Shown here: positions 1 through 7,547 of the stretch, piece by piece
Numbering within the stretch: position 1 is the first letter of the stretch
Layout: every line of letters starts with the position of its first letter
DNA from: a bacterium
GTDB taxonomy: Bacteria; Krumholzibacteriota; Krumholzibacteriia; Krumholzibacteriales; WJIX01
NCBI GenBank assembly: GCA_014730075.1
Contig: WJIX01000272.1
Location: forward strand, 1-32,926
Direction: 5' to 3'
Length of the DNA stretch: 32,926 bases
Made by a program: the position numbers and the translations under genes
The notes under the pieces: generated by a model
The model's database searches: none
Told to the model about the DNA's origin: nothing
Seen by the model: the letters and a program-made list of their open reading frames with translations, nothing else

Positions 1-1182
1 CTTCCCTTCACCCGTCAGGCCAAAACGGGCCGCCAGGTCATCCCTGCCAGCAGCCCCCGAACTTCGCAGGGGAGCCAGCAGTACCTTCCTGGAATTCTTG
101 ACCGCCTTCTCCGGAAAAGCTCCCAGGTCTTTTCTCTCCATGCAGCCGAAGATAATTATATTATACTTCGGCTCCGATATCGCTCTAAGAGTGGCCATCG
201 CTCCGAGCAGGGACTGCTCATTATGCGAAACATCCATAATTATCCTCGGCCTGCCACTGAGGACCTGAAACCTGCCCGGCAGAAAAGCCCTCCTGATACC
301 TTCAGGTATGAAATCAGTATAACCGGTCCCGAAGATATCCGAAAGAGTTTCAACCGCTTTCACGGCGGTGGACAGATTCCTGAGCTGATGCTCTCCAATA
401 ATTCCCGACCCGACAGTACCGTAATCATAACTGTCAGTCCTTAAACTGAAAAGCATCTTTTCCGCGGCAAGATCCTTTAATACCGCTTCCACCTTATCGG
501 AGGCATTAATCATTGGAGCCCCGGTACTGCGGCAGTGATCCAGAGCTATCGCTGAAAGCCGGCTGCACTGCAGATTGACCACCACCGGAACCCCCTCTCT
601 GACCACACCCAGTTTCTCAGCCAGGATCTTTTCCCTGGTATCTCCAAGGTGCCGGGTATGATCGATCGATATCCCGGTAATAACCGACAGGACGGAGTTC
701 ACCAGGCGGGTTGCATCCAGCCTGCCACCCAGGCCGACTTCAAAAATAGCTATGTCCACTTTATTATCAAGAAAATACCGGACTGCCGCGGCAGTTATCC
801 CCTCAAAGAAGGTAAAGGGATAATCGGCATGAATCTTCCTCAGCTCTCCAAGGTAATTGTCTAGGACCTGAGAAGCTATCTCCCTGCCATCTATCTGGAC
901 TCTCTCATTTATCCTGAATAGATGGGGTGAAAAGAATGTTCCCGTTTTCAGGCCTGCAGTCCTGAGGATAGATGATATAAATGCTGAGACCGACCCTTTT
1001 CCGTTGGTGCCGGCAACCAGAAGGGCCGGGAACTTCTCCTGGGGGTTGCCGAAATGATCGAGGACAGCCGTGATGTTCTCAAGGCCCAGTTTCATGCTGG
1101 CAGGCCTGAGGGAATAGAGAAACTCAATATTTGAAAAGGGGGCGCCCTTACCAGATGAGCGAGAGTGATTTGCTGCTATCAT
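1..1182 (-). CDS. folC: Bifunctional folylpolyglutamate synthase/dihydrofolate synthase, 3' end off window
   Basis: FolC adds glutamate to dihydropteroate and to folates in the cytoplasm, using ATP. The frame is open from position 1182 to the left edge: 394 residues are visible of about 430 usual, so only the extreme C-terminus is missing. Visible marks are the family's N-terminal stretch ending KLGLENI (about residues 31-37), the P-loop AGTNGKGS (57-64), SPHLFRINERVQIDG, EVGLGGRLDATRLVNS, SIDHTRHLGDT and a C-terminal-domain DVSHNEQS that corresponds to the usual DxxHN motif. The start ATG at 1182 has AGGAAGAG just upstream and overlaps the end of the intended accD frame by 35 bases. This suggests translational coupling, and accD-folC is a familiar gene order. 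A later ATG (KLGLEN) would cut a conserved N-terminal helix, so I prefer 1182. The function is certain from the motifs. Confidence 0.93.
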   Translation of the reverse strand, partial: MIAANHSRSSGKGAPFSNIEFLYSLRPASMKLGLENITAVLDHFGNPQEKFPALLVAGTNGKGSVSAFISSILRTAGLKTGTFFSPHLFRINERVQIDGREIASQVLDNYLGELRKIHADYPFTFFEGITAAAVRYFLDNKVDIAIFEVGLGGRLDATRLVNSVLSVITGISIDHTRHLGDTREKILAEKLGVVREGVPVVVNLQCSRLSAIALDHCRSTGAPMINASDKVEAVLKDLAAEKMLFSLRTDSYDYGTVGSGIIGEHQLRNLSTAVKAVETLSDIFGTGYTDFIPEGIRRAFLPGRFQVLSGRPRIIMDVSHNEQSLLGAMATLRAISEPKYNIIIFGCMERKDLGAFPEKAVKNSRKVLLAPLRSSGAAGRDDLAARFGLTGEGK

Positions 1183-2053
1183 TCACGTTCTCTTCCTTAT
1201 CGCTGCCGGTTTTTCCCCTGATGAAACTCTCGATAATAAATCCGGTGGTCCGCTTCATTTCTCCCCTGGATACAATCATGTCAATCATGCCATGTTCCAG
1301 AAGAAACTCTTAACGCTGAAAACCCTCGGGAAGCTCTTCCCCGACTGTTTCCTTTATGACCCGGGGGCCGGCGAACCCGATCAGTGCCCTCGGCTCGGCG
1401 ATAATAATATCACCCTGGAATGCAAAAGATGCGGCAACACCGCCGGTTGTAGGATTGGTAAGAATTGAAATAAAGGGAAGCTTTGATTTCTCCAGCAGGT
1501 TCACCGCCGCGGAAGTCTTGGCCATCTGCATCAGCGAAAGGATCGATTCCTGCATCCTGGCCCCTCCAGAAGCAGAAACCATCAGAAACGGTATTCTCTG
1601 CTCTATGGCTTTCCTTGCAATTCTGGCAATCTTCTCTCCAACCACCGACCCCATACTTCCGCCCAGAAAGGAAAAATCCATTATTGCCAGGGCTACCCTG
1701 TTACCATCCAATTCCGCGGTTCCGGTCAGTACCGCCGATTTGCGGCTGGTCTTTTTCTGGGCATTCTTTATCCTGCCGGGGTATTTTTTGCTGTCCTTGA
1801 ATTTAAGCGGGTCGGAAGAGCTCAGATCGGGGTCCGATTCCTCGAAACTGCCCCGGTCGAACAGAATCTCCAGATATCTGTCCGGTGATATGCGGAAGTG
1901 GTTGCCGCAGTTGGAGCATACCGAAAGATTCTTCTGAAGGTTCTCACTGTAGACGATCTCACCACAGGAAGGGCACTTTTTCCATAACCCCTCCGGGATG
2001 CTCTTCCTCCTCCAGGTCCTGATACCTTTCCTAGCCCTTTTCAACCAGTTCAT
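1148..2053 (-). CDS. accD: Acetyl-CoA carboxylase carboxyltransferase subunit beta, interrupted by an in-frame TAA
   Basis: AccD pairs with AccA to move the carboxyl group from carboxybiotin to acetyl-CoA, giving malonyl-CoA for fatty acid synthesis. The N-terminal zinc ribbon is present (CPSCGE then CSNCGNHF), followed by the crotonase-like core (GTAELDG, MDFSFLGGSMGSVVGEK, SASGGARMQE, TNPTTGGVAASFA, GFAGPRVIKET). The open frame stops at TAA (1310-1312) inside the conserved block LPEGFQR-x-EFLLEHGMID. The same frame continues past this stop with EFLLEHGMIDMIVSRGEMKR and about 54 residues in all, to a second TAA at 1148-1150. E. coli has Ser at the interrupted position, so a single TCA to TAA change would explain it. 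As written, the product ends at residue 247 and lacks the C-terminal block. Either there is a sequencing error, a nonsense allele, or readthrough; I cannot tell which. The start is ATG with GAGGGATGGT upstream. Confidence 0.9.
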
Positions 2054-2247
2054 ACCATCCCTCTAATCAGTATAATAAGGGGTTAAAAAATCCCCTGGCC
2101 CTGTCTAACCGGAACAATTCCCATGCGGCCGGGTGCATCATCTCGGCAGTCCTGCTTCCTAATGGTAATTTAACATCAGGGCGGCACCTCTAACAAACCT
2201 TTTTTATATTTTTATCACCGACCCTAGCGGGAAACCTCTTCCGGACC
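2054..2247. other. Gap between purine phosphorylase and accD, possible accD promoter
   Basis: This 194-base gap separates two minus-strand genes that otherwise sit in a tightly packed run. On the minus strand it holds TTGTTA, 17 bases, then TTAAAT, a passable sigma70-like pair, and nearer to accD an AT-rich TTATTATACT. I see no terminator hairpin with a T-run after the phosphorylase gene. A separate accD-folC transcript is an inference only. Confidence 0.3.
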
Positions 2248-3018
2248 CTAACTCATATGGCCTATCAGGCCGGCCAGAGCTGACCTGGCTGCCCTGCACC
2301 TGTCTATCACTCCCCGGTGACCTGATCCGTCGGAAGATATATTGGGTGTGTAATTCGTAAGACAGCTGATAACTGCCACTTCCATACCGAACTCCCCTGC
2401 TGCTTCCAGCTCCGGGTACACCGACATGGTTACCGCATCCGCTCCGATAACCCTACCCGCCCTTGCTTCAGCGGGGGTTTCGTAGCAGGGGCCGGAATTC
2501 CAGAGCAGCACACCGGGAAACAGATTCATCCCCGCCCTGGCGGCAGAGCGAACTACCAGGTCTCGAAAACCGGCCGAAATATAATTCCCCCTTCCAAAGC
2601 GGTAACCGCACTCCCGGCCGCCCTGCCAGGCGCGCCTTCTGAAGGGGAAGGATGCCACGGAAGCCGGAGCCAGCCAGCTTCCCAGTGGAATATCAGGCCG
2701 GAGGCATCCGGCCGCGTTAGTTATCAGGACTCTTCTGCACCCCAGCCGGGCTGCCGCCCTTACTGTCCCGCCGGCCCTGTAAAAACCAATCCCCTCGTAA
2801 AGGTGGGCTCTGCCCATGAACAGGATTATCCCGGAACCTTCCCCCCTCCCGAAGAGTGCAACAGTGCCAGGGTGGCCCTCCACTGTGGGAACCGAGAGAT
2901 CTTCCAACTCTTCATATCCTGCTATTCTCTCCAGTGGGAAGGATCCTCCTTCAAGGGAAAGGCCGGATCCCAGTATAACAGCTGTATCAGCTTTGATATC
3001 CCCTGCGCTCCCTATCAA
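2248..3018 (-). CDS. punA: Purine nucleoside phosphorylase (trimeric PNP/MTAP family)
   Basis: This enzyme cleaves purine nucleosides with phosphate to a free base and (deoxy)ribose-1-phosphate, in purine salvage. The 256-residue length fits the trimeric family. Motifs in order: LGSGLS near the N-terminus (phosphate-binding Ser), MGRAHLYEG (the GRxHxYEG signature), ITNAAGCLRPD, GPCYETPAEARA (purine-site region), VTMSVYPELEAAG in place of the usual VGMSTxPE, and SCLTNYTPN with the Asn of the base-binding loop. The start is TTG, chosen because GAGGTGAAG lies five to nine bases upstream, within the last codons of rimI. The neighbours (tsaE, tsaB, rimI) are translation-maturation genes, so the link is operonic rather than functional. 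Whether it prefers inosine/guanosine or methylthioadenosine cannot be settled by eye; the Cys after TNAAG and the VYPE loop are non-standard. Confidence 0.85.
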   Translation of the reverse strand: MIGSAGDIKADTAVILGSGLSLEGGSFPLERIAGYEELEDLSVPTVEGHPGTVALFGRGEGSGIILFMGRAHLYEGIGFYRAGGTVRAAARLGCRRVLITNAAGCLRPDIPLGSWLAPASVASFPFRRRAWQGGRECGYRFGRGNYISAGFRDLVVRSAARAGMNLFPGVLLWNSGPCYETPAEARAGRVIGADAVTMSVYPELEAAGEFGMEVAVISCLTNYTPNISSDGSGHRGVIDRCRAARSALAGLIGHMS

Positions 3019-3027
3019 TACTTCACC

Positions 3028-3474
3028 TCAAATCAGGGAAAGCTCAAGAAGGAGTGCGTCCTCCCCATTCTCCTGATAGTACCCTTCTATTATGCCCCTT
3101 ATCCTGAATCCCTTCCCCACGTAGAAATCCCTGGCCTTTAAATTGCTCGCTCTAACCTCCAGGTAGAGACGGACGCATTCTCTCTCTCTGGACCGTCTTA
3201 TTATCTCATCCACCAGCTTTCCGGCTACCCCGCGCCTCCTGTACTCCGAAGAAACCGCTATATTGAGAATATGTGAATCTTCACCTTCAAACCAGACCAC
3301 CGAATATCCCGTCACCGCATTCCCACTGTGGGCTACCAGTACGGCTGCAATGCTTCTGAGCTGGAGCTGATTCATGAACATCCGCTCCGACCAGGGAAAC
3401 TCGAAACTGGAGGCTTCGATATCCAGAATATCCTGGATATCTCCGGGAACTGCATCCCGTACCTTTATCTCCAT
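3028..3474 (-). CDS. rimI: Ribosomal protein S18-alanine N-acetyltransferase (GNAT)
   Basis: RimI transfers acetyl from acetyl-CoA to the N-terminal alanine of ribosomal protein S18. The 148-residue protein has the GNAT fold: IEASSFEFPWSERMF near the N-terminus (typical RimI FxxPWS motif), the beta4 strand LNIAVSSEYRRRGVAGKLVDE with the acetyl-CoA-binding RRRGxA loop, and EVRASNLKARDFYVGKGFRIRG in the C-terminal part. An in-frame GTG at 3483 overlaps the tsaB stop, but the ATG at 3474 is better placed behind AGGGTG, so I use it; this also gives the usual family length. It follows tsaB as in many bacteria. Confidence 0.9.
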   Translation of the reverse strand: MEIKVRDAVPGDIQDILDIEASSFEFPWSERMFMNQLQLRSIAAVLVAHSGNAVTGYSVVWFEGEDSHILNIAVSSEYRRRGVAGKLVDEIIRRSRERECVRLYLEVRASNLKARDFYVGKGFRIRGIIEGYYQENGEDALLLELSLI

Positions 3475-3479
3475 ACTGG

Positions 3480-4193
3480 TCACCCTCTCTTATCCATCAG
3501 TTTAACTGAAGGCCTGGCATCAGGGGGCCTGATATAGAGAGGCTCCAGCCCCGCCAGCTGTTCGAAATCGACCGGCCTGCTTCCGTCAGTGAGAGCTGCC
3601 ATCAGTGACGCTGAAGGGTAGGTCCTGTTTATATCCGCGAATATGATACCCCGGCTACTGAATATTTCCCTGTAACGGCAGGCCCCGGTACCGCATGCAA
3701 TCACTTTTCTGCTGCCGCACCGGCTGGAAACAATACCACTTATCTCTGCCGGTTTGACCGCGCCCGGAGCCACGATCTCTTCCGGCATTCCTGAGCCGGT
3801 ACTGTACAGTGCGAAATATACCTCATTCCTTCTTGCATCTATAATTGAAGCTACCGGCAGCTGGCAGTATGGGAAAGCGGAAGCCAGAAGTTCCAGGCTG
3901 GAGACCGTGTACACCGGCTTCTGACGTACCGAAGCAAAAGCCTTGATGGTGGAGAGGCCGATCCTCAGGCCGGTAAAACTACCCGGTCCTATTACCACGG
4001 CAAAGCTCTCAATCTCGCTCAACTCAACCCCGGCCATCCGCAGGGAAGAATCCACCGCGGGAAGAAGGGTGGCAGAATGGGTATCGCTGGCGTCGAAGAA
4101 TACCCCGGACAGAAGCCCCGAATGATCCGAGACAGCTACGCTGCCCCTCAAGTGCGAACTGTCCAGTGAGATCTGCAGGGACCTATTCTTCAT
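3480..4193 (-). CDS. tsaB: tRNA threonylcarbamoyladenosine biosynthesis protein TsaB
   Basis: TsaB is the ASKHA-fold partner that scaffolds TsaD and TsaE in making t6A37 on ANN-decoding tRNAs. The 237-residue protein shows the family's N-terminal LQISLDSS strand, SATLLPAVDSSLRMAG, and the diagnostic VVIGPGSFTGLRIGLSTIKAFA. It lacks a metal-dependent catalytic centre, as expected for TsaB rather than TsaD. The ATG at 4193 lies inside the last codons of tsaE (11-base overlap), and its stop overlaps the rimI region, so tsaE-tsaB-rimI is translationally coupled. TsaC and TsaD are not in this window. Confidence 0.9.
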   Translation of the reverse strand: MKNRSLQISLDSSHLRGSVAVSDHSGLLSGVFFDASDTHSATLLPAVDSSLRMAGVELSEIESFAVVIGPGSFTGLRIGLSTIKAFASVRQKPVYTVSSLELLASAFPYCQLPVASIIDARRNEVYFALYSTGSGMPEEIVAPGAVKPAEISGIVSSRCGSRKVIACGTGACRYREIFSSRGIIFADINRTYPSASLMAALTDGSRPVDFEQLAGLEPLYIRPPDARPSVKLMDKRG

Positions 4194-4677
4194 GCCGGGC
4201 CTCCTTCAGGGAAGAAATAAAATTCACGGGGGCGGTGAACCTGATATCCCTGATATTATCACTCCTGATATCTATCTCTACCTTTAAATCAAAATCAAAG
4301 CTCTCTTCCGGCAGCCTGTCTCCCCATTCCACCAGTACTATATTCCTGCCATCCGCGGCGTCGAAGAGCCCGATATCGTATACTTCACCAAGCTCTTCCA
4401 GACGATAGAGATCGAAATGAAAAACCGTTAAATCTCCCCGGTACTCTTCTGCCAGAATAAAACTGGGGCTCAGCACTTCGCTGCTTATACCCAGCCCGGA
4501 ACATACCCCCTTGATGAAATATGTCTTGCCCGAACCGAGCCCTCCCTGCAGAGAAACTGTGGTACCGGCTGGAATAATAGCACCGAAAACCCTGCCCAGT
4601 GACATGGTTTCCCGGGAGGAGCCGGTTACGGTTTTCCATTGGGCGGGCATTCCTCTGAATTCATTTAATCTCTTCAT
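4183..4677 (-). CDS. tsaE: tRNA threonylcarbamoyladenosine biosynthesis ATPase TsaE
   Basis: TsaE is the small P-loop ATPase that drives turnover of the TsaB-TsaD complex in t6A synthesis. At 164 residues it is of normal length. The Walker A motif LQGGLGSGKTYFIKG lies at about residues 43-57, followed by the family signature SPSFILAEEY, the Walker B-like VFHFDLYRL (DxYR) and VLVEWGDRLP. The ATG at 4677 has GGGGGGATC upstream. A 48-base gap separates it from porX; no terminator is visible there, so it may be transcribed with the upstream regulators. Confidence 0.92.
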   Translation of the reverse strand: MKRLNEFRGMPAQWKTVTGSSRETMSLGRVFGAIIPAGTTVSLQGGLGSGKTYFIKGVCSGLGISSEVLSPSFILAEEYRGDLTVFHFDLYRLEELGEVYDIGLFDAADGRNIVLVEWGDRLPEESFDFDLKVEIDIRSDNIRDIRFTAPVNFISSLKEARHEE

Positions 4678-4725
4678 TTTATACAGATCCCCCCTGGCAC
4701 CATGCTGCCGGAAATGAATTTTCCA

Positions 4726-6285
4726 TCATGCTTTTGGTTCCAGTGTTATGCAGGGAACGATCATCTCCTCCAGGGATATCCCCCCATGCTGGAAGGTGTT
4801 TCTGTACTGCCTCTCATACTTGTGGTAATTGGTTGGATATACGAAATAGTAGTTCGATTTAGCGAATATGTAATTCTTGGTGGGGCTCTCAGCCGGAAGC
4901 TTTATGCTCCTCGGATTCTCCACCCTGTAGGTGTACTTCCTGTCGCAGCTGATATTTTCACCGAATTTATACCGCAGATTGGTGGATGTCTCCCGGTTGG
5001 CCTTTACCATGGTGGCCTTTTTGCAGAGGATCGACCCGTGATCGGTAGTTACGATCACAGTCCCGCCCTGGAGACTGATTCTCTTCAGAATATCGTAGAG
5101 TGCCGAATGGATGAACCAGGAACGCATCAGGGAACGGAAGGCGCTCTCATCGGGAGCAATCTCCTGGAGAAGCCTGATATGGCTTCTGCCGTGGGAGAGC
5201 ATGTCCAGAAAATTAACCACTATCGCGATAAGGTCCAGGGACTTGTAGGAGCCTATCTCATCACTTATCCTGGCTGTGTCCTCATTACTGTATATCTTTA
5301 TATACTTTGATTTTATCTTATCGAACCCCTTGGCCCTGAGCTGTTCGTTCATCAATTCCATCTCGAAGCGGTTCTTGCCCGAACCGTCATCGTCAGCCCT
5401 CTCCAGCCAGTACTGCGGGTACTGCTGCTTTATTCCTATCGGGAAAAGCCCTGAGAATATGGCATTTCTGGAATAGGGAGTTGCCGAGGGAAGGATCGAA
5501 TAGATCAGGTCCCTGTCTATGGCGTAGTGGTCGGCCAGAAGATCCTCGATCATAAGCCACTGATCGTATCTCATGCAGTCTATAATCAGGAGATAAACCT
5601 GTTTGCCCTCAGATAGTGCCGGGAGAGCGAATCTGTCGAACACGTCCTTGGTCATTACCGGACGATTATCTGAGTTCATCCACTCAGAATAGTTTTCTTC
5701 CACGAAAGCGGAGAATTTCTCATTGCTTCGCTCCCTCAGGTCACTGTGAATCTGCTCCAGCCCCGTTTTACTCAGGCTGTCCAGCTCCAGGTCCCACCGG
5801 CAGAGGTTATGGTGAATCTCCTTCCACTGCTCGGTGGTTAGATCGGCCTCCACCATTTCATCCACTTTCCGGAATTCCTCCAGATACCCCCGGCTGAGGG
5901 TATCCTTCTGAATCCTGGAGGATTGCAGTATCTTCTTAGCCGCCAGATATGCCTGCAGGGGATTAATCGGCTTTATAAGGTAGTCGTCTATCTTCAGCCC
6001 GATCGCCTGGTCCATAATCCCTTCCTCTTCGTTCTTGGTTATCATGATAACCGGAAGGTTCATATTTATCGCCTTTATCTCCTGCAGGGTCTGTATTCCA
6101 TCCTTTCCCGGCATATTCTCATCCAGGAAGACCAGGTCGTAATTATTCCTTTTTATCTCCTCTACACCCTCCTCCCCGCTGGAAACTCCCTTTACCCCGT
6201 ACCCCTTCTCCTCCAGAAATATAATATGCGAACGCAGAAGTTCTATTTCATCGTCAACCCACAGAATAGAATTATTGATGTTCAA
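4726..6285 (-). CDS. porX: PorX-type response regulator with PglZ phosphatase domain
   Basis: In Bacteroidetes PorX is a two-component regulator needed for the type IX secretion system, and its PglZ domain is a zinc-dependent phosphodiesterase. Here the receiver domain spans about residues 1-120: DD at 11-12, phospho-acceptor Asp55 in FLDENMPG, Thr83 in VIMITK and Lys105 in LIKP. After a helical linker the PglZ domain (about 230-519) keeps IIDCMRYDQW, SATPYSRNAIFSGLFP with the likely catalytic Thr269, DMLSHGRSH and VTTDHGSI, so the metal site looks intact. The start is TTG with AAGGAG seven bases upstream. It lies 13 bases after a PorY-like kinase gene. Known: the family's role in T9SS control. 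Inferred: that this pair regulates secretion or envelope genes here. Confidence 0.9.
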   Translation of the reverse strand: MNINNSILWVDDEIELLRSHIIFLEEKGYGVKGVSSGEEGVEEIKRNNYDLVFLDENMPGKDGIQTLQEIKAINMNLPVIMITKNEEEGIMDQAIGLKIDDYLIKPINPLQAYLAAKKILQSSRIQKDTLSRGYLEEFRKVDEMVEADLTTEQWKEIHHNLCRWDLELDSLSKTGLEQIHSDLRERSNEKFSAFVEENYSEWMNSDNRPVMTKDVFDRFALPALSEGKQVYLLIIDCMRYDQWLMIEDLLADHYAIDRDLIYSILPSATPYSRNAIFSGLFPIGIKQQYPQYWLERADDDGSGKNRFEMELMNEQLRAKGFDKIKSKYIKIYSNEDTARISDEIGSYKSLDLIAIVVNFLDMLSHGRSHIRLLQEIAPDESAFRSLMRSWFIHSALYDILKRISLQGGTVIVTTDHGSILCKKATMVKANRETSTNLRYKFGENISCDRKYTYRVENPRSIKLPAESPTKNYIFAKSNYYFVYPTNYHKYERQYRNTFQHGGISLEEMIVPCITLEPKA

Positions 6286-6298
6286 AACAGTGCTCCTT

Positions 6299-7546
6299 CT
6301 AATGAACGGGGAATTTCAGCAGAAATGTAGTCCCCCTGCCCAATTCCGAATCAGCCAGGGAAATGGATCCTTTATGAATCTCCTCCACGATTCTCTTGAC
6401 CAGTGCCAGGCCCAGCCCCCATCCTCTTCTCTTGGTGGTAATACCTGGAGAAAAAATCCTGTTACGAAGGGCCGGAGGGATCCCGCTTCCTGTATCGCTG
6501 ACCTGTATCTCGATACTCCTGTTCCTCTCATTCAACCTGCCGGTAATCTCGATCCTTCCCTCTCCCCCACTGATGGCATCCAAAGAATTCTTGATCAGGT
6601 TCTCGAATACCCAGCCGATCAGGTCCGCGCTGCACCGGATCTCCGGGAGTTCTTCAAGCTTAACCGTAATAATAGAATTAATGCTCAGGGCCGGCCTTCT
6701 GCGCTTGAAATACTCAACCGTCCGTAATATTATCTCTCCGATATCCTGATATTCCATCCTGGGCGCCGATCCTATCTTGCTGAACCTTGAGGATATTCTG
6801 CTCAATCTCTCCACATCCAGTTCAGCCTCCCGGACCGATGAATCTATCTTTTCTCTGGCTATCTGATCTTTTCTCAGCTCTCCCTTGATAATTTCAAGCC
6901 AACCCATGAGTGAAGATATGGGAGTTCCCAGCTGATGAGCGGTTTCCTTGGACATCCCCACCCAGATCGATCTCTGTTCGCTCTTCTTGAGGATCTGAAA
7001 ACCGATGAATCCGAACAGCGCGAATATCAGAAAGACACCCAGTTGTACATACGGAGCTATCTTTAGTTCCCTGGCCAGGCCGGAAAGTCCGTAATGAATC
7101 ATCAGTTTCTGGCCGTTGGTTCTTACCGGTATCGGTTTATTGATTGCGTCAAAGCTCCTGACCTTTTCCAGAACCTGCTCCAGGAGAGGATCGTCCGGGC
7201 TTTCAGGGTCAAAATCAAGAAGTCTCGAATATTCCGAGTCCTCCATCTGAGGGATCCCGATCTCGTTCCATATCATCGGCCTCCCCCCAGCGTCAGTAAT
7301 CACCAGCGGCAGAATCATCGCTTCACGGATCTCCCTGACAAACTGCCTGCTCCCCGAGTTTTCCACCCTGCTCAGGGCCAGAGCGGTAAAACGGGAAAAG
7401 AGGTTTGTGGTGTTCTCGGCCTGTTTTTTCATGCGGCTTATCAGGGTGTTATTGTAATAAAGCATGGAGACGGCCAGGATAATTCCTCCCACGATGAAAT
7501 AGACTCTGATCAGGAAGGGAAGATTTCTTGAAAGACGTATCTTCAT
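6299..7546 (-). CDS. PorY-like membrane sensor histidine kinase
   Basis: This is a 415-residue sensor kinase. Transmembrane helices lie at about residues 10-30 and 165-185 and flank a region of about 130 residues presumably exposed to the periplasm. The H box is MSKETAHQLGTPISSLMGW with His204, and AHQLGTP is characteristic of PorY-class kinases. Downstream are the N box ENLIKNSLDAI, VSDTGSGIP and RGWGLGLALVKRIVEE of the HATPase domain. The ATG at 7546 is one base after the serS stop, behind a run of G within CCTGGGGGGG; the frame is open further upstream, but that part lies inside serS and looks like shadow. It is followed directly by porX, its probable cognate regulator. Confidence 0.88.
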   Translation of the reverse strand: MKIRLSRNLPFLIRVYFIVGGIILAVSMLYYNNTLISRMKKQAENTTNLFSRFTALALSRVENSGSRQFVREIREAMILPLVITDAGGRPMIWNEIGIPQMEDSEYSRLLDFDPESPDDPLLEQVLEKVRSFDAINKPIPVRTNGQKLMIHYGLSGLARELKIAPYVQLGVFLIFALFGFIGFQILKKSEQRSIWVGMSKETAHQLGTPISSLMGWLEIIKGELRKDQIAREKIDSSVREAELDVERLSRISSRFSKIGSAPRMEYQDIGEIILRTVEYFKRRRPALSINSIITVKLEELPEIRCSADLIGWVFENLIKNSLDAISGGEGRIEITGRLNERNRSIEIQVSDTGSGIPPALRNRIFSPGITTKRRGWGLGLALVKRIVEEIHKGSISLADSELGRGTTFLLKFPVH

Positions 7547-7547
7547 A

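Noticed and set aside
1310-1312. Genetic recoding (TAA as sense) to explain accD
   Set aside because: TAA is the terminal stop in many genes here (for example serS, the efflux channel and the sorting-tail remnant), so general reassignment does not fit.
1356-1937. 193-codon plus-strand frame opposite accD, and similar long opposite-strand frames elsewhere (10078-10605, 23512-24045, 24499-24957)
   Set aside because: These are antisense shadows of clearly identified genes, with no domain and no ribosome binding sites.
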